Assembly: GCA_019239425.1 (NCBI GenBank)
Contig: JAFAZX010000012.1
Location: 1-64,000, forward strand
Origin: Acidobacteriota bacterium
GTDB taxonomy: Bacteria > Acidobacteriota > Blastocatellia > Pyrinomonadales > Pyrinomonadaceae
Direction: 5' to 3'
DNA length: 64,000 bases
Under the pieces are notes generated by a model. That model saw nothing but the letters and a program-made list of their open reading frames with translations. It ran no database searches and was not told where the DNA came from. Below, one piece after another: positions 26,841 to 37,985 of the stretch. The position numbers and the translations under genes were made by a program. The stretch's first letter is position 1; each line of letters opens with the position of its first letter.

Positions 26841-28355
26841 TCAGAAGGGAATCGGGGGTAGGGAGAGGGTGCCGGGCATCGGGCGTTCTTGGAGCGGGGG
26901 GCCGGTCGGGTTCGGCGGCGCGCTCGACGGCGGGCCCGCGACCGCCCCGAGGATGGCGCCCAACATCTTCTTCAAACCCTCCTCGCCGCCCTTGACCATC
27001 GCGTCGTCGAGCGCCTTGCGCGTCTTCTCCTCGTCGAAGCCGAAAGCCTTCGCCAAACGCGCCGCGATCCGCGCGATGTCCGAACGTTTGAGCGCCCCCG
27101 TCATCCATTCCGAGAACTGGTTGATGAAGTCGCGCGGCGGCGGGGGCGCCGTCTGTATCTGCTGCCACATCCAGGGCGGCAGCTCCGGCGGCGGGGGGCG
27201 CCTCGGCCCCGGGAGCGTCGGCGTCGGCGCGGGGAAGGTCGGCGAAAACGACGGTATCCCGAGAGATTGTAGCCCGGGGCCTATAGAGGGCTGCCCTTGC
27301 GGGGGGAGCCCGGGTGAAGGCGCGGGAAGGTTGAGGTCATAAGTTCGCCGGTTGACGTTGATGGTGACTCGGCGCAACTCCGGGTCGTCGCGGGTCGGCC
27401 CCTCCGCGGGCTCGCCGAGCGAGTGGGCGCGAATCTCCCTCTTCGTATCCTCGTCGGTGACGAGTTTCACCAACTCGTCGCGGACGGCGTCGGCGCGTTT
27501 CTGCCCGAGTTCCTGGTTGTGTTCCTCAGTGCCCCGCTTATCCGTCTCGCCGACTATCGAGACGTAGCCGCCCAACACGAGCGGGTTCTTGTTCAGATCG
27601 TCGGCAATCTTTTGGATGGTCGCTTTATGCTCTGGCGTGAGTTCGGCCGAGTCGGTCGCGAACCCCTTCAGTACGTCGCTGGTGGTGGTCGTGCGCGGCA
27701 GGTTAGGCTTCAGGGAATCGCCGACCGTGGGTGCTCCGAGATCGGGGGGGGCGGTGCCGCCCTCGGGGGGGGCGAGCAGCGGAACGGTCTGAGGCGCCGG
27801 GGCCTGAACGGGGAAGGGTGACCCGGCGGCGATGTGCTCCGCCGCGTGCGAAGCCTCGGCCTCGGCGCGCCGGACGTCGGCCGGGCCGGCGCCGCTTCGA
27901 CCCGCCCGCTGCTGCGCGACGTGGGTCAGCTCGTGTGCGAGAAGTTCGCGCCCCGCCTCCGTGCTGAGGGGCGGCGCGCCGCCGCCGAGCACAACGTGTT
28001 CGCCGAGGGTGTAGGCGCGGGCTCCGAGTTCGAGGGCCGAGTCAGCCGCGCGCTGGCCCGTGTGGACTCGGACGTGGCCGAAGCTGTGGCCGAAGCGCGG
28101 CTCGAAGAAGGCGCGGGCCGTCGCGTCGAGCGGCTGGCCGGACGCGCGAACGACTTCGTGGGCGAGGGGCGGAGGCGCCGTCTCCCTCGCTGCGCTTGCC
28201 GGGGCGCCGCCCGCCGATTTCGGATACAACGGTATGCGACTGAAATCGTGTCCCGGGCGCGGCGGTGCCGCGGCGTGCGTCGCATGGTCGTGCGGGGCGG
28301 GGCCGGGGGACTTCTTCTCGGGAGATTGATTCTGCTTTGTCGAAAAGGTCAGCAT
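26841..28355 (-). CDS. DUF4157 and OmpA-like domain protein
   Basis: The protein has 504 residues. Residues about 60-150 carry a DUF4157 domain: RFGHSFGHVRVHTG, then GRELLAHELTHVAQQ, with an HExxH-like HELTH motif. This domain occurs on proteins associated with extracellular contractile injection systems and on toxin-like proteins. Residues about 235-350 form an OmpA-like domain (FATDSAELTPEHKATIQKIA...ETDKRGTEEHNQELGQKRA), and Pro-rich stretches separate the parts. No signal peptide is evident. The start chosen (28355) is the second ATG of ATGATG, better spaced from GGAGGTGA. Expression is probably driven by promoter copy B through leader ORF B. No injection-system structural genes are in the window. 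Confidence 0.83.
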   Translation of the reverse strand: MLTFSTKQNQSPEKKSPGPAPHDHATHAAAPPRPGHDFSRIPLYPKSAGGAPASAARETAPPPLAHEVVRASGQPLDATARAFFEPRFGHSFGHVRVHTGQRAADSALELGARAYTLGEHVVLGGGAPPLSTEAGRELLAHELTHVAQQRAGRSGAGPADVRRAEAEASHAAEHIAAGSPFPVQAPAPQTVPLLAPPEGGTAPPDLGAPTVGDSLKPNLPRTTTTSDVLKGFATDSAELTPEHKATIQKIADDLNKNPLVLGGYVSIVGETDKRGTEEHNQELGQKRADAVRDELVKLVTDEDTKREIRAHSLGEPAEGPTRDDPELRRVTINVNRRTYDLNLPAPSPGLPPQGQPSIGPGLQSLGIPSFSPTFPAPTPTLPGPRRPPPPELPPWMWQQIQTAPPPPRDFINQFSEWMTGALKRSDIARIAARLAKAFGFDEEKTRKALDDAMVKGGEEGLKKMLGAILGAVAGPPSSAPPNPTGPPLQERPMPGTLSLPPIPF

Positions 28356-28365
28356 CATTCACCTC

Positions 28366-28422
28366 CTATTCGACCCCTCGGGAGTCGGCCGGCCTTCGCG
28401 GATTAAGTCCGATGCGTGACAT
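28366..28422 (-). CDS. Leader peptide ORF B upstream of the DUF4157 gene
   Basis: An 18-codon ORF, MSRIGLNPRRPADSRGVE, is followed 10 bp later by the DUF4157 gene start region. AAGGAGACC precedes its ATG. Its first residues (M-S-R-I-x-x-N) echo leader A (M-P-K-I-x-x-N). Position and shared promoter suggest a regulatory leader. Confidence 0.5.
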   Translation of the reverse strand: MSRIGLNPRRPADSRGVE

Positions 28423-28428
28423 CTGATG

Positions 28429-28540
28429 GAGGTCTCCTTCCCCGGGGTTAGAGGTTGCGGCTGTCCGAGACGTGCGAGACCCTGCTTGATAAGGTGGCGA
28501 GAGGATAACGCCGGGCGCACGCCGGGGCAAGACTTTTTTT
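28429..28540 (-). repeat. Duplicated promoter-leader region, copy B
   Basis: Counterpart of 25641-25752. Both carry the same -35/-10 spacing, the ATAAGG segment, the AGAGGTTGC block and a GGAGACCTC Shine-Dalgarno region (minus-strand sense). Confidence 0.75.
28502..28530 (-). promoter_or_regulatory. Sigma70-type promoter, copy B
   Basis: On the minus strand, TTGCCC (28530-28525), a 17-bp spacer and TATCCT (28507-28502). An A-run lies upstream of the -35 on the same strand. Confidence 0.65.
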
Positions 28541-28597
28541 AACTTCCGCCGCCGCCGTGTGCAGACCGCGACGGTGTGAAGCCTTCTCTCACAGTCG

Positions 28598-28606
28598 TGA
28601 TATGAT
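28598..28606 (+). promoter_or_regulatory. Candidate extended -10 promoter for the gene at 28660
   Basis: TGATATGAT gives TGnTATGAT, an extended -10 element. No good -35 is visible. It is divergent from promoter copy B. Confidence 0.4.
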
Positions 28607-28659
28607 GCCGCGCGTTTTCCCAGCCTCAAGTAGCAAACTGTCCCGGGAAGGAGAAATCT

Positions 28660-29028
28660 ATGGCTTGTTCGATGGACATGCTCCAAGTCATCAAGTTGGG
28701 TGGGCCGGGGGGGGCGATCCCCGACGGAATGAAGGTGACCGCCCTCCAGGGGCCGGACACGCTTCAGTCCGCCAACCCCGGCCCCGTGCTCGCCGTCGGC
28801 GGGTTCACGCTCTGGCCGATGAGCTACATCGATAACCGCGTCAGCTTCGGCATGGTCATGTACGACCTGAACTGGAACGTCGTGACCACGGTGGAGAAGC
28901 CCGGCGCCCGCTACGTCTGGCAGATCACGAAGAACGGCTCGGGCGCGGACGGCTCCGTGACCTTCGCGGGGCAGGCCAACCAGTCCGTCACGATGTCCCT
29001 CGACGAGATCTGCCAGATGCTCACCTGA
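28660..29028 (+). CDS. Small protein of unknown function
   Basis: The protein has 122 residues, no signal peptide and no membrane segment. It is rich in short strands (GMKVTALQGPDTLQ, GFTLWPMSYIDNRVSFGMVMYDLNWNVVTTV), ends DEICQMLT, and has two cysteines. I recognise no family. GGAAGGAG about 10 bp before the ATG and a normal codon pattern support a real gene. It is transcribed divergently from the DUF4157 gene. The stop TGA is immediately followed by foldback 12. Confidence 0.65.
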   Translation: MACSMDMLQVIKLGGPGGAIPDGMKVTALQGPDTLQSANPGPVLAVGGFTLWPMSYIDNRVSFGMVMYDLNWNVVTTVEKPGARYVWQITKNGSGADGSVTFAGQANQSVTMSLDEICQMLT

Positions 29029-29131
29029 AGTAGACAGTAGATAGTAGTCAGTAGGAAAACAGAGGCGGCGCGTCTTAGCCTTCGGGCCGAGCGCGCCGCC
29101 TGTTCTTTCTACTGGCTACTGTCTACTTTCC
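29028..29131. repeat. Heptamer foldback element 12 (CAGTAGT family)
   Basis: AGTAGACAGTAGATAGTAGTCAGTAG faces CTACTGGCTACTGTCTACTT; the inner part AACAGAGGCGGCGCG pairs with CGCGCCGCCTGTT. It separates two convergent genes, touches the plus-strand stop and includes the TAG of the minus-strand MFS gene. Confidence 0.9.
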
Positions 29132-30445
29132 TCTCTCCCTGTCCCACCAGCGGCGCGTGAGGGGCCAGAGCACGCCGGGGAGGAAGAAGAGGAGGCCGAT
29201 GGCGACGGCCGCCGCGCGCGGCGAGACCCCGAAGCCGTCGAGCGCCTCGCCCGTCACGTAGTTCGACGCGGCCAGCGCAAGGGTCAGCAGCATCAGCTCG
29301 GCGGCGAAGACGCGCCCGCGGAACTCGTCCTCGACCGACGACTGCAAAAGCACCGTCGAGAAGACCCACAGCACGCTCCCGCCCGCGTGCGCGACCGCCA
29401 GCCACAACAGCGCCAGCGTGAAACTCTGCGCCCCCCCGAACGCGACGTAGAAGGCGCCCGCGACGAGGAACGAGACGCCGATGGCGCGCTGCATCTGGGC
29501 GCGCGTCTCGCTGTAGAAGCGGCGCGTCAGCACCGGCCCCAAAGCCGTGCCCACGCCCCTCGCCGCGTAGAGCGCGCTCATCCCGAGCGCCGCCCCGCCC
29601 AACGCCGCGTGCAGGCTCAGCCGGAAGACCTTCTCGCCGAAGACCGGCAGCAGCGTCAGAATCCCCCCGCCCAAACCCCACGCCGGCTTCACCAAGAGCA
29701 GCGCCAGCACGCGCGGCCTGTGCCAGACGTAGCGCAAGCCTTCGAGCGTGTCGGCGACCCCGAGCGCCTTCGCCGCCGTGAGCGGCGTCTTCGGCCGCGG
29801 CCGTCTCTTCGGCAGGCGCACAGACCAGACGAGTGCGGCCGAGACGAGGTAGGTCAGGGAGTCCGTGACGAAGGCCACGTCGGTGCCGAACCAGTCGGTG
29901 ATGGGGCCGCCCACGGCCGCGCCGAGCGTGAGCATCGCCGACCACGTCACCGAAGAGAGGGAGTTGGCCGTCAAGAGGTCGCGCTCGGCCACGACCGAAG
30001 GCAGCGCCGCCGAACGCGCCGGCTCGAAGAAGGCCGAGAAGGCGAGTTGCAGGACTGTCAGCAGGTAGACGAGCCAGACCTGCTCGGGCCTTCGGACGAA
30101 GAGGAAGCCGAGCACGACGAGCGCGCGCGCCACGTCCGACGCGATCATGATGTGGCGGCGGTTGAAGCGGTCGGCCAGCACGCCCGAGAGCGGCCCGAGC
30201 ACGACGCTCGGCAGAAAGCGCGCGACGAGCACCAGCCCCACGGCGCGCCCCGACCCGGTCAGCTTCAAGACCAGCGTGAAGAGCGCGATGGTGTCGAACC
30301 AGTCGCCCAACTGGCTGACGACCTGCCCGAGCCAGAGCAGCCGGAAGTCGCGGTTCACGCGCAGCAGCCCGACGTAGCCCTCGGACTCGCCCGCCGCCCC
30401 CGCCGTCTGCTCGCCCGCCGCCTCTTCCAAAACTTTTACCGCCAC
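29123..30445 (-). CDS. MFS exporter (EntS/MFS_3-like)
   Basis: The protein has 440 residues and about 12 membrane helices. It opens LLRVNRDFRLLWLGQVVSQLGDWFDTIAL, typical of the MFS_3/EntS-like group, and contains GPLSGVLADRFNRRHIM, the MFS motif A loop. The substrate cannot be predicted. GTG start with GAAGGA upstream. The TAG stop is part of foldback 12. Nothing adjacent suggests a pathway link. Confidence 0.87.
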   Translation of the reverse strand: MAVKVLEEAAGEQTAGAAGESEGYVGLLRVNRDFRLLWLGQVVSQLGDWFDTIALFTLVLKLTGSGRAVGLVLVARFLPSVVLGPLSGVLADRFNRRHIMIASDVARALVVLGFLFVRRPEQVWLVYLLTVLQLAFSAFFEPARSAALPSVVAERDLLTANSLSSVTWSAMLTLGAAVGGPITDWFGTDVAFVTDSLTYLVSAALVWSVRLPKRRPRPKTPLTAAKALGVADTLEGLRYVWHRPRVLALLLVKPAWGLGGGILTLLPVFGEKVFRLSLHAALGGAALGMSALYAARGVGTALGPVLTRRFYSETRAQMQRAIGVSFLVAGAFYVAFGGAQSFTLALLWLAVAHAGGSVLWVFSTVLLQSSVEDEFRGRVFAAELMLLTLALAASNYVTGEALDGFGVSPRAAAVAIGLLFFLPGVLWPLTRRWWDRERGK

Positions 30446-30919
30446 GCCCTTCCTTCAAGTTGGCGAAGAGAGTGCCCGCGCCTCACGCGCGTTGTCAAAC
30501 ACGTTCATTCTGCGCGCGGGGAATCAACCTGACGCGTCACGTTGACCTCGGCGGGCGGGCGCCCGCGCGACGAAGAAGGGAATCAACGCTTTCCGCGCCA
30601 AAAACGTTCATTTACTCGCCGGCGCCGCGCGGCACGCGTGTTGTTAAAGGAAGGGCGCGGCCTACGGGAGCGCGGCACGCGCGCCCCCTCGGACTTCCCG
30701 CACGGAGTACGAAAGGCCGCACCAGTTTCTGGCGCACGAAGCGTCAGCGTTGAAATGGGGGCGTAGGGAGTCGAGGTCAGCGAAGACGCCCCCCAACACT
30801 TCTCACCCAGCCCGGCGGGCGAGTGCCACAACGTGCCCGCCGTTTTGCCCCCAAGCCCGTCGCCGGAGGCGAGTGCCGAGTTGCTCCCGGCGCCCGCCCC
30901 CGGCGACGGACGGTTTTTA
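30446..30919. other. Gap without a supported gene
   Basis: It is divergent upstream space between the MFS and HD-GYP genes. AACGTTCATT occurs near 30606 and a related ACGTTCATTC near 30500, and GGGAATCAAC occurs twice (near 30517 and 30579). Short ORFs here lack coding character. Confidence 0.5.
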
Positions 30920-31004
30920 AGGAGTGATGAATGATGAGTGATGAATGATGAATTAAGAACAGCTTGCTTCTTATTCATCATTCATCACTCGTCATTCATC
31001 ACTT
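30920..31004. repeat. Heptamer foldback element 13 (GATGAGT/GATGAAT family)
   Basis: AGTGATGAATGATGAGTGATG faces CATCATTCATCACTCGTCATTC. It is the one copy that does not follow a gene end; it lies upstream of the HD-GYP gene, so a lost gene may once have preceded it. Confidence 0.88.
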
Positions 31005-31020
31005 GATTCGGAGGGCGCGA

Positions 31021-33555
<2,535 letters not shown>

Positions 33556-33629
33556 ACGCCGTAAGCCGTGAGCCGTGGCAAGAGGACTCCCATCCTCTTG
33601 CCACGGCTCACGGCTTACCGTTCACGACA
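33556..33629. repeat. Heptamer foldback element 14 (CGTGAGC family)
   Basis: CGTAAGCCGTGAGCCGTGGCAAGAGGA faces TCCTCTTGCCACGGCTCACGGCTTAC with a tiny loop (CTCCCA). It lies between convergent stops of the HD-GYP and Uma2 genes. Confidence 0.9.
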
Positions 33630-33632
33630 TTC

Positions 33633-34202
33633 TTACGAAGAGGGTTGTGTGAAGAACAGTTTCGCCACCTGACAGGCAAAGCCCGGCAGCGTCGGCGACT
33701 CAAGCACGTCGTCGGCGTAGAGGGTCGCCGTCAGCTTCAACGCGCCCCGCTCGCGCCGGTAGACCTCGACGAGCCGCTGCATCCAGTCCACGATCCAATA
33801 TTCCAGAACCCCGCGCCGCGAGTAGAGCCCGAGCTTCGCCTGACGGTCACGCCGCTCGTTCGCCTTACCCGGCGACAGCACCTCGACGACCAGCTCGGGG
33901 GCTTTCGTCAGGTGCCCCGCCTTGTCGAGCATACCTTGTAGACGCTCCCGGCTAACCCAGACCACATCCGGCGCGACATCGTCATCGTCGGCGAAGACTA
34001 ACCCCGGAGTTACGAGCGCCGCGCCCATCTGACTCTCATCACTCCATACATCAAGAAATCGGCCAATGCGGGTACAGACAAATTGATGCTTGGCGCTCGG
34101 CAGCTTGTACACGTAGAGTTCTCCTTCGATGACCTCGTAGCGCTTGCCGTCGTCGGGCATCAGCAAGAGGTCGGCGGAAGTGAATTTTTCTGTGGTTTCC
34201 AT
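33633..34202 (-). CDS. Uma2-family (DUF820) putative nuclease
   Basis: The protein has 189 residues. The PD-(D/E)XK-like Uma2 pattern is present: YEVIEGELYV, then VAPDVVWVS, APELVVEVLSPGKA and RQAKLGLYSRRGVLEYWIVD. This family is abundant in cyanobacteria and acidobacteria and is predicted to be an endonuclease; its target is unknown. The ATG at 34202 has GAGAGGA upstream. It is divergent from the histidine-kinase gene. Confidence 0.86.
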   Translation of the reverse strand: METTEKFTSADLLLMPDDGKRYEVIEGELYVYKLPSAKHQFVCTRIGRFLDVWSDESQMGAALVTPGLVFADDDDVAPDVVWVSRERLQGMLDKAGHLTKAPELVVEVLSPGKANERRDRQAKLGLYSRRGVLEYWIVDWMQRLVEVYRRERGALKLTATLYADDVLESPTLPGFACQVAKLFFTQPSS

Positions 34203-34380
34203 TTTGGATTCCTCTCTACGGTTGACGCTCTTCTTGACTTTCCCCCGCCCGGTCGTTTTCAATCGAAATAGGCGCGCCACCGGTAAAGGCGCGCCGCGGC
34301 CCCGTTTGACAGCCTCAGTCGCTCCACACAGAGCGGGACGTACGCCCCGACCCCGCGCAAGGTTTAAGCGAAGCAAGGAC

Positions 34381-36477
34381 ATGACAGTCTCTTCCCAGGT
34401 TTCGGAGAAGGCCGCGACCGTGCTCGTGGTCGAGGACGATGAGCGCGTGCGCGCGGGGCTGCGCCGCGCCTTCGAGGCGGAGGGGCACCGCGTGCTCGCC
34501 TGCGGCGACGCGGCCGAGGCGCTGCGCGAGCTGCACCGCGAGGGCTGCGACCTCGTCGTCCTCGACGTGGAGCTGCCCGGCGTGAGCGGGCTCGCGCTCT
34601 GCCGCCTGCTGCGCGCGCAGGCCGCGACCCGGCGCCTGCCCGTCATCATCCTCTCCTCGCACGACCGCGAGGAGTACAAGGTCGAAGCGTTCGCCGCCGG
34701 GGCCGACGACTTCGTCGTCAAAGGCCCGACCTCGCGCGAGCTGCTGTCGCGCGTCGGCGCGCACCTGCAATCCGCCGAGCGCGAGCGTCTGCTGCGCGGG
34801 AGCAACCGCGAGCTTTCGTTCATCGCAGACCTCGGGCGCGGGCTGCTCCACGCGCTCTCGCCCGCGGAGGTCGTCCGCCGCGTCGCGGGCGCCACCTTCG
34901 AGGGCGCGGACACGTCGCTGTCGGCGGCCGTGCTCGTCCGCGACGTGGGCAAGCAGGCGCGCACCGGGCAGGGGAATCAAGAGGGCCTGACCGTCTGCGT
35001 CTTCGACCGCGAGGGGAGCGCCGAGGAGGACGCCTCGCTCGTTCATTTGGAACGCCTGCGCGCGTGGCTCGCGACCTCGCCGTCGGCGTCGAAGCGCGTC
35101 GAGAAGGCGGAAGAGTTCTTCCTCAGGGACGAGACGCACGCGGTCGAGTTCGCCGTGCCGCTCCGCTTCGAGGGGCGCGCGTTGGGCGCGCTCGTCGTCG
35201 CCTACGACCGGCGCGCCGCCTGCGGCCAGACAGAGGAGCGTCTGGTCGAGGCCGCCGCGCAGCAGGCCGCGCTCGCCGCGCGCATCTCCACGCTTTACGA
35301 GGCCGCGCGCTCGGCCTCCGTCCACCTCGCGCGCGAGGTCGAGCGGCGCACGGCCGAGGCCGAGAGCCAGCGCCGCTTCACCGAGGCGATCATCGATTCC
35401 TTGCCGGTCTCGCTCTACGCCATCGACCGCGAACACCGCGTCGTCGCCTGGAACCGCAACCGCGAGCTGGGCGGGCAGGGCATCCCGCGCCGCGACGTGC
35501 TCGGCCGCAACATCTTCGAAGTCTTGAAGCGCCAGCCGCGCGAGGCGATGGAGCGCGAGTTCGAGTCGGCCTTCCGCACCGGCGAGATTCAACGCATCGA
35601 GCAGGAGTCCCGGAGCCGCGACGGCTCGACGCGCCACTGGCTCGTCAGCAAGGTGCCGATGCGCATCGAGGGCGAGGAGGTCTCGCACGTCATCACCGTC
35701 GGCGAGGACATCACGGCGCGCGTGCAGGCCAACCGGGCGGTGGCGCGCACCGAACGGCTCGCCGCCGTCGGCCGCCTCGCCGCGGGCGTCGTGCACGAGA
35801 TCAACAACCCGCTCGCGACCATCGCGGCCTGCGCCGAGGCGCTTGAGTCGCGCGTCGCCGAAGGCACCTACGGCGAGGGGCCGGACGTGGAAGACCTGCG
35901 CGAGTATCTTCAACTTATCCGCGGCGAGGCGTTCCGCTGCAAGCAGATCACGAACGGGCTGCTCGACTTCAGCCGCGCGCGCGCCGTCGAGCCCGCGCCC
36001 GTCAACCTCTCGGAGGTCGTCGAGTCGGCCGCGCGCCTGCTCGCGCACCAGAAGCGCGGCGCCTCGATCAAGATCGAGGTCGAACTCTCGAACGAGCTCC
36101 CGCTCGTCTCGGGCGACATGGGCCAGTTGCAGCAGGCCGTCATCATCCTCGCCGAGAACGCCATCGACGCGATGCCGCAGGGCGGCACGCTCTCGATGCG
36201 CACGCTGCGCGAGGCCGACGAGGAGAGCGAGGCGGTCGTCATCGAGGTGGGCGACACGGGGCAGGGCATCCCCGTCGAGATACGCGAGCGGATTTTCGAC
36301 CCGTTCTTCACGACGAAGGAGGTCGGGCGCGGCACCGGGTTAGGACTCGCCGTCTGTTATGGTATTGTTACCGAGCACGGCGGTCGCATCGGCGTGGAGT
36401 CGGCCGTGGGTCGCGGCAGCACGTTCCGCATCGTGCTCCCCGCGACTAAAAATCCGGACGGAGACCTGCCCAGTTGA
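34381..36477 (+). CDS. Hybrid sensor histidine kinase (REC-GAF-PAS-HK)
   Basis: The protein has 698 residues. An N-terminal receiver domain ([11 protein letters not shown], phospho-acceptor in VVLDVELPG) is followed by a GAF-like region (about 150-300), a PAS domain (about 340-450), an H-box [13 protein letters not shown] (histidine near residue 472) and an ATPase domain ([23 protein letters not shown]). HEINNP is typical of NtrB-type kinases. There is no membrane segment, so it senses a cytosolic cue. The next gene starts at a TTG overlapping its stop (TTGA), so the kinase and the NtrC-type regulator are translationally coupled and probably cognate. Confidence 0.9.
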   Translation: MTVSSQVSEKAATVLVVEDDERVRAGLRRAFEAEGHRVLACGDAAEALRELHREGCDLVVLDVELPGVSGLALCRLLRAQAATRRLPVIILSSHDREEYKVEAFAAGADDFVVKGPTSRELLSRVGAHLQSAERERLLRGSNRELSFIADLGRGLLHALSPAEVVRRVAGATFEGADTSLSAAVLVRDVGKQARTGQGNQEGLTVCVFDREGSAEEDASLVHLERLRAWLATSPSASKRVEKAEEFFLRDETHAVEFAVPLRFEGRALGALVVAYDRRAACGQTEERLVEAAAQQAALAARISTLYEAARSASVHLAREVERRTAEAESQRRFTEAIIDSLPVSLYAIDREHRVVAWNRNRELGGQGIPRRDVLGRNIFEVLKRQPREAMEREFESAFRTGEIQRIEQESRSRDGSTRHWLVSKVPMRIEGEEVSHVITVGEDITARVQANRAVARTERLAAVGRLAAGVVHEINNPLATIAACAEALESRVAEGTYGEGPDVEDLREYLQLIRGEAFRCKQITNGLLDFSRARAVEPAPVNLSEVVESAARLLAHQKRGASIKIEVELSNELPLVSGDMGQLQQAVIILAENAIDAMPQGGTLSMRTLREADEESEAVVIEVGDTGQGIPVEIRERIFDPFFTTKEVGRGTGLGLAVCYGIVTEHGGRIGVESAVGRGSTFRIVLPATKNPDGDLPS

Positions 36478-37880
36478 GCGAAAACCGACAACCCGCGCGC
36501 ATACTCGTCGCCGAAGACGAGGCCAACCTCCGCCTCGTCCTGCAAAAAGAACTCCAACGCATGGGCCACGACGTGCGCGTCGCGCCCGACGGCGAGGCCG
36601 CCTTAAAACTGCTCGAAGAGAGCAACGTGGACGTGCTGCTCTCCGACATCTCGATGCCGCACATGGACGGCATGGAGCTTTTGCGCCGCGTCCACCAGCG
36701 CCCGAACCCGCCCGAGGTCATCATGCTCACGGGCCACGCCACCGTCGAGTCGGCCATCGAGGCGATGAAGCTCGGCGCCTACGACTACCTTTCGAAGCCT
36801 TATCGCATTGCCGAACTGGACGCGCTCGTCAAGCAGGCCGCGGAGAAGAGGCGCCTGCGCGTGGACAACGCGCGGCTGCGCACGCTCGTCGAGCGGCAGA
36901 CGGCCACGCCCGAGATCGTCTTCGTCTCCGACGCGATGAAAGAGGTGATGAGGTTAGTTGACCGCGTCGCGCCGTCGGACGCGTCGGTGCTCATCACGGG
37001 CGAGTCGGGCACCGGCAAGGAGCTGGTCGCCAACGCCATCCACCGTCTCTCCCTGCGCAGCGAAGGCTCTTTCATCGACCTGAACTGCGCGGCGTTTCAG
37101 GAATCACTCTTAGAGTCGGAGCTGTTCGGCTACGAGGCGGGCGCCTTCTCGGGCGCGAAGGGTCGGAAGCTCGGGCTGTGGGAGCTGGCCGACAACGGCA
37201 CCATCTTCCTCGACGAGGTGACGGAGCTGCCGGCGCCTTTGCAGTCGAAGCTGCTGCGCGCGATTGAGACCAACTCCTTCTTCCGCGTCGGCGCCGTGCG
37301 CAAGGTGCAGGTCAACGTCCGCATCGTCGCCGCCACCAACCGCGACATCACCGAGGTCACCTCCGACGGCCGCTTCCGCGCAGACCTGCTCTACCGCATC
37401 AACAGCTTCCAGATCAACCTGCCGCCGCTGCGCGAGCGCCCCGAAGACATCGAGCCCATCGCGCGCCACCTGCTCACGCGGCTCGCCGGCCCGCACCCGC
37501 CCGAGCTGACTTCGGAAGTGCTCGCGGCGCTCAAGTCGTACGCGTGGCCCGGCAACGTGCGCCAGCTCCGCAACACTCTGGAGCGCGCCGTCCTGCTCGC
37601 CAACGACGGCCGCATCACGACCAGCGAACTACCGCCCGAGATCGTAAGCCCCTCGCTCGCCTTCCGCCCCGCCGCCGCGGCCGTCGCGCACGGCGGGGAC
37701 GCGCAGGGCGCCGCTGCCCCCGCCGTCCCGCCGCCCCTGCGCGAGGTCGAGCGCCAGCAGATTCTCGCCGCGCTCGAACAGACCGGCTGGCACCGCGGCA
37801 AGACCGCCGAGATGCTCGGCATCTCGCCCTCCACACTCTACCGCCGCCTGCGCGACTACAACCTGACGAAAAGACAGTAG
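36474..37880 (+). CDS. NtrC-family sigma54-dependent response regulator
   Basis: The protein has 468 residues. A receiver domain (ILVAEDEANLR, DVLLSDISMPHMDG, KPY) is followed by an AAA+ domain with Walker A GESGTGKE, then DEVTELPAPLQSKLLRAIE, and a Fis-type helix-turn-helix at the C-terminus (HRGKTAEMLGISPSTLYRRL). The sigma54-contact loop reads GAFSGA instead of GAFTGA, a conservative change. TTG start overlaps the kinase stop. Targets are unknown; there is no sigma54 site I can confirm here. Confidence 0.91.
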   Translation: MSENRQPARILVAEDEANLRLVLQKELQRMGHDVRVAPDGEAALKLLEESNVDVLLSDISMPHMDGMELLRRVHQRPNPPEVIMLTGHATVESAIEAMKLGAYDYLSKPYRIAELDALVKQAAEKRRLRVDNARLRTLVERQTATPEIVFVSDAMKEVMRLVDRVAPSDASVLITGESGTGKELVANAIHRLSLRSEGSFIDLNCAAFQESLLESELFGYEAGAFSGAKGRKLGLWELADNGTIFLDEVTELPAPLQSKLLRAIETNSFFRVGAVRKVQVNVRIVAATNRDITEVTSDGRFRADLLYRINSFQINLPPLRERPEDIEPIARHLLTRLAGPHPPELTSEVLAALKSYAWPGNVRQLRNTLERAVLLANDGRITTSELPPEIVSPSLAFRPAAAAVAHGGDAQGAAAPAVPPPLREVERQQILAALEQTGWHRGKTAEMLGISPSTLYRRLRDYNLTKRQ

Positions 37881-37985
37881 GCGCTTAAGGGCCGGGCGGC
37901 GGGAGCGCCGGCAGGTCGGGCCGGAACCTTCGGGTTAACGGCTAGGAGCCTTGCGTTCGGACGAGACGTTCGGGGTGTTGACGAG

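Noticed and set aside
26841..28355. Part of a contractile injection system
   Set aside because: Only the DUF4157-OmpA protein is present; no sheath, tube, baseplate or AAA+ gene is visible within 10 kb either side.
30446..30919. Short ORFs on both strands before the HD-GYP gene
   Set aside because: Overlap each other in several frames, no ribosome-binding sites and no protein-like features.
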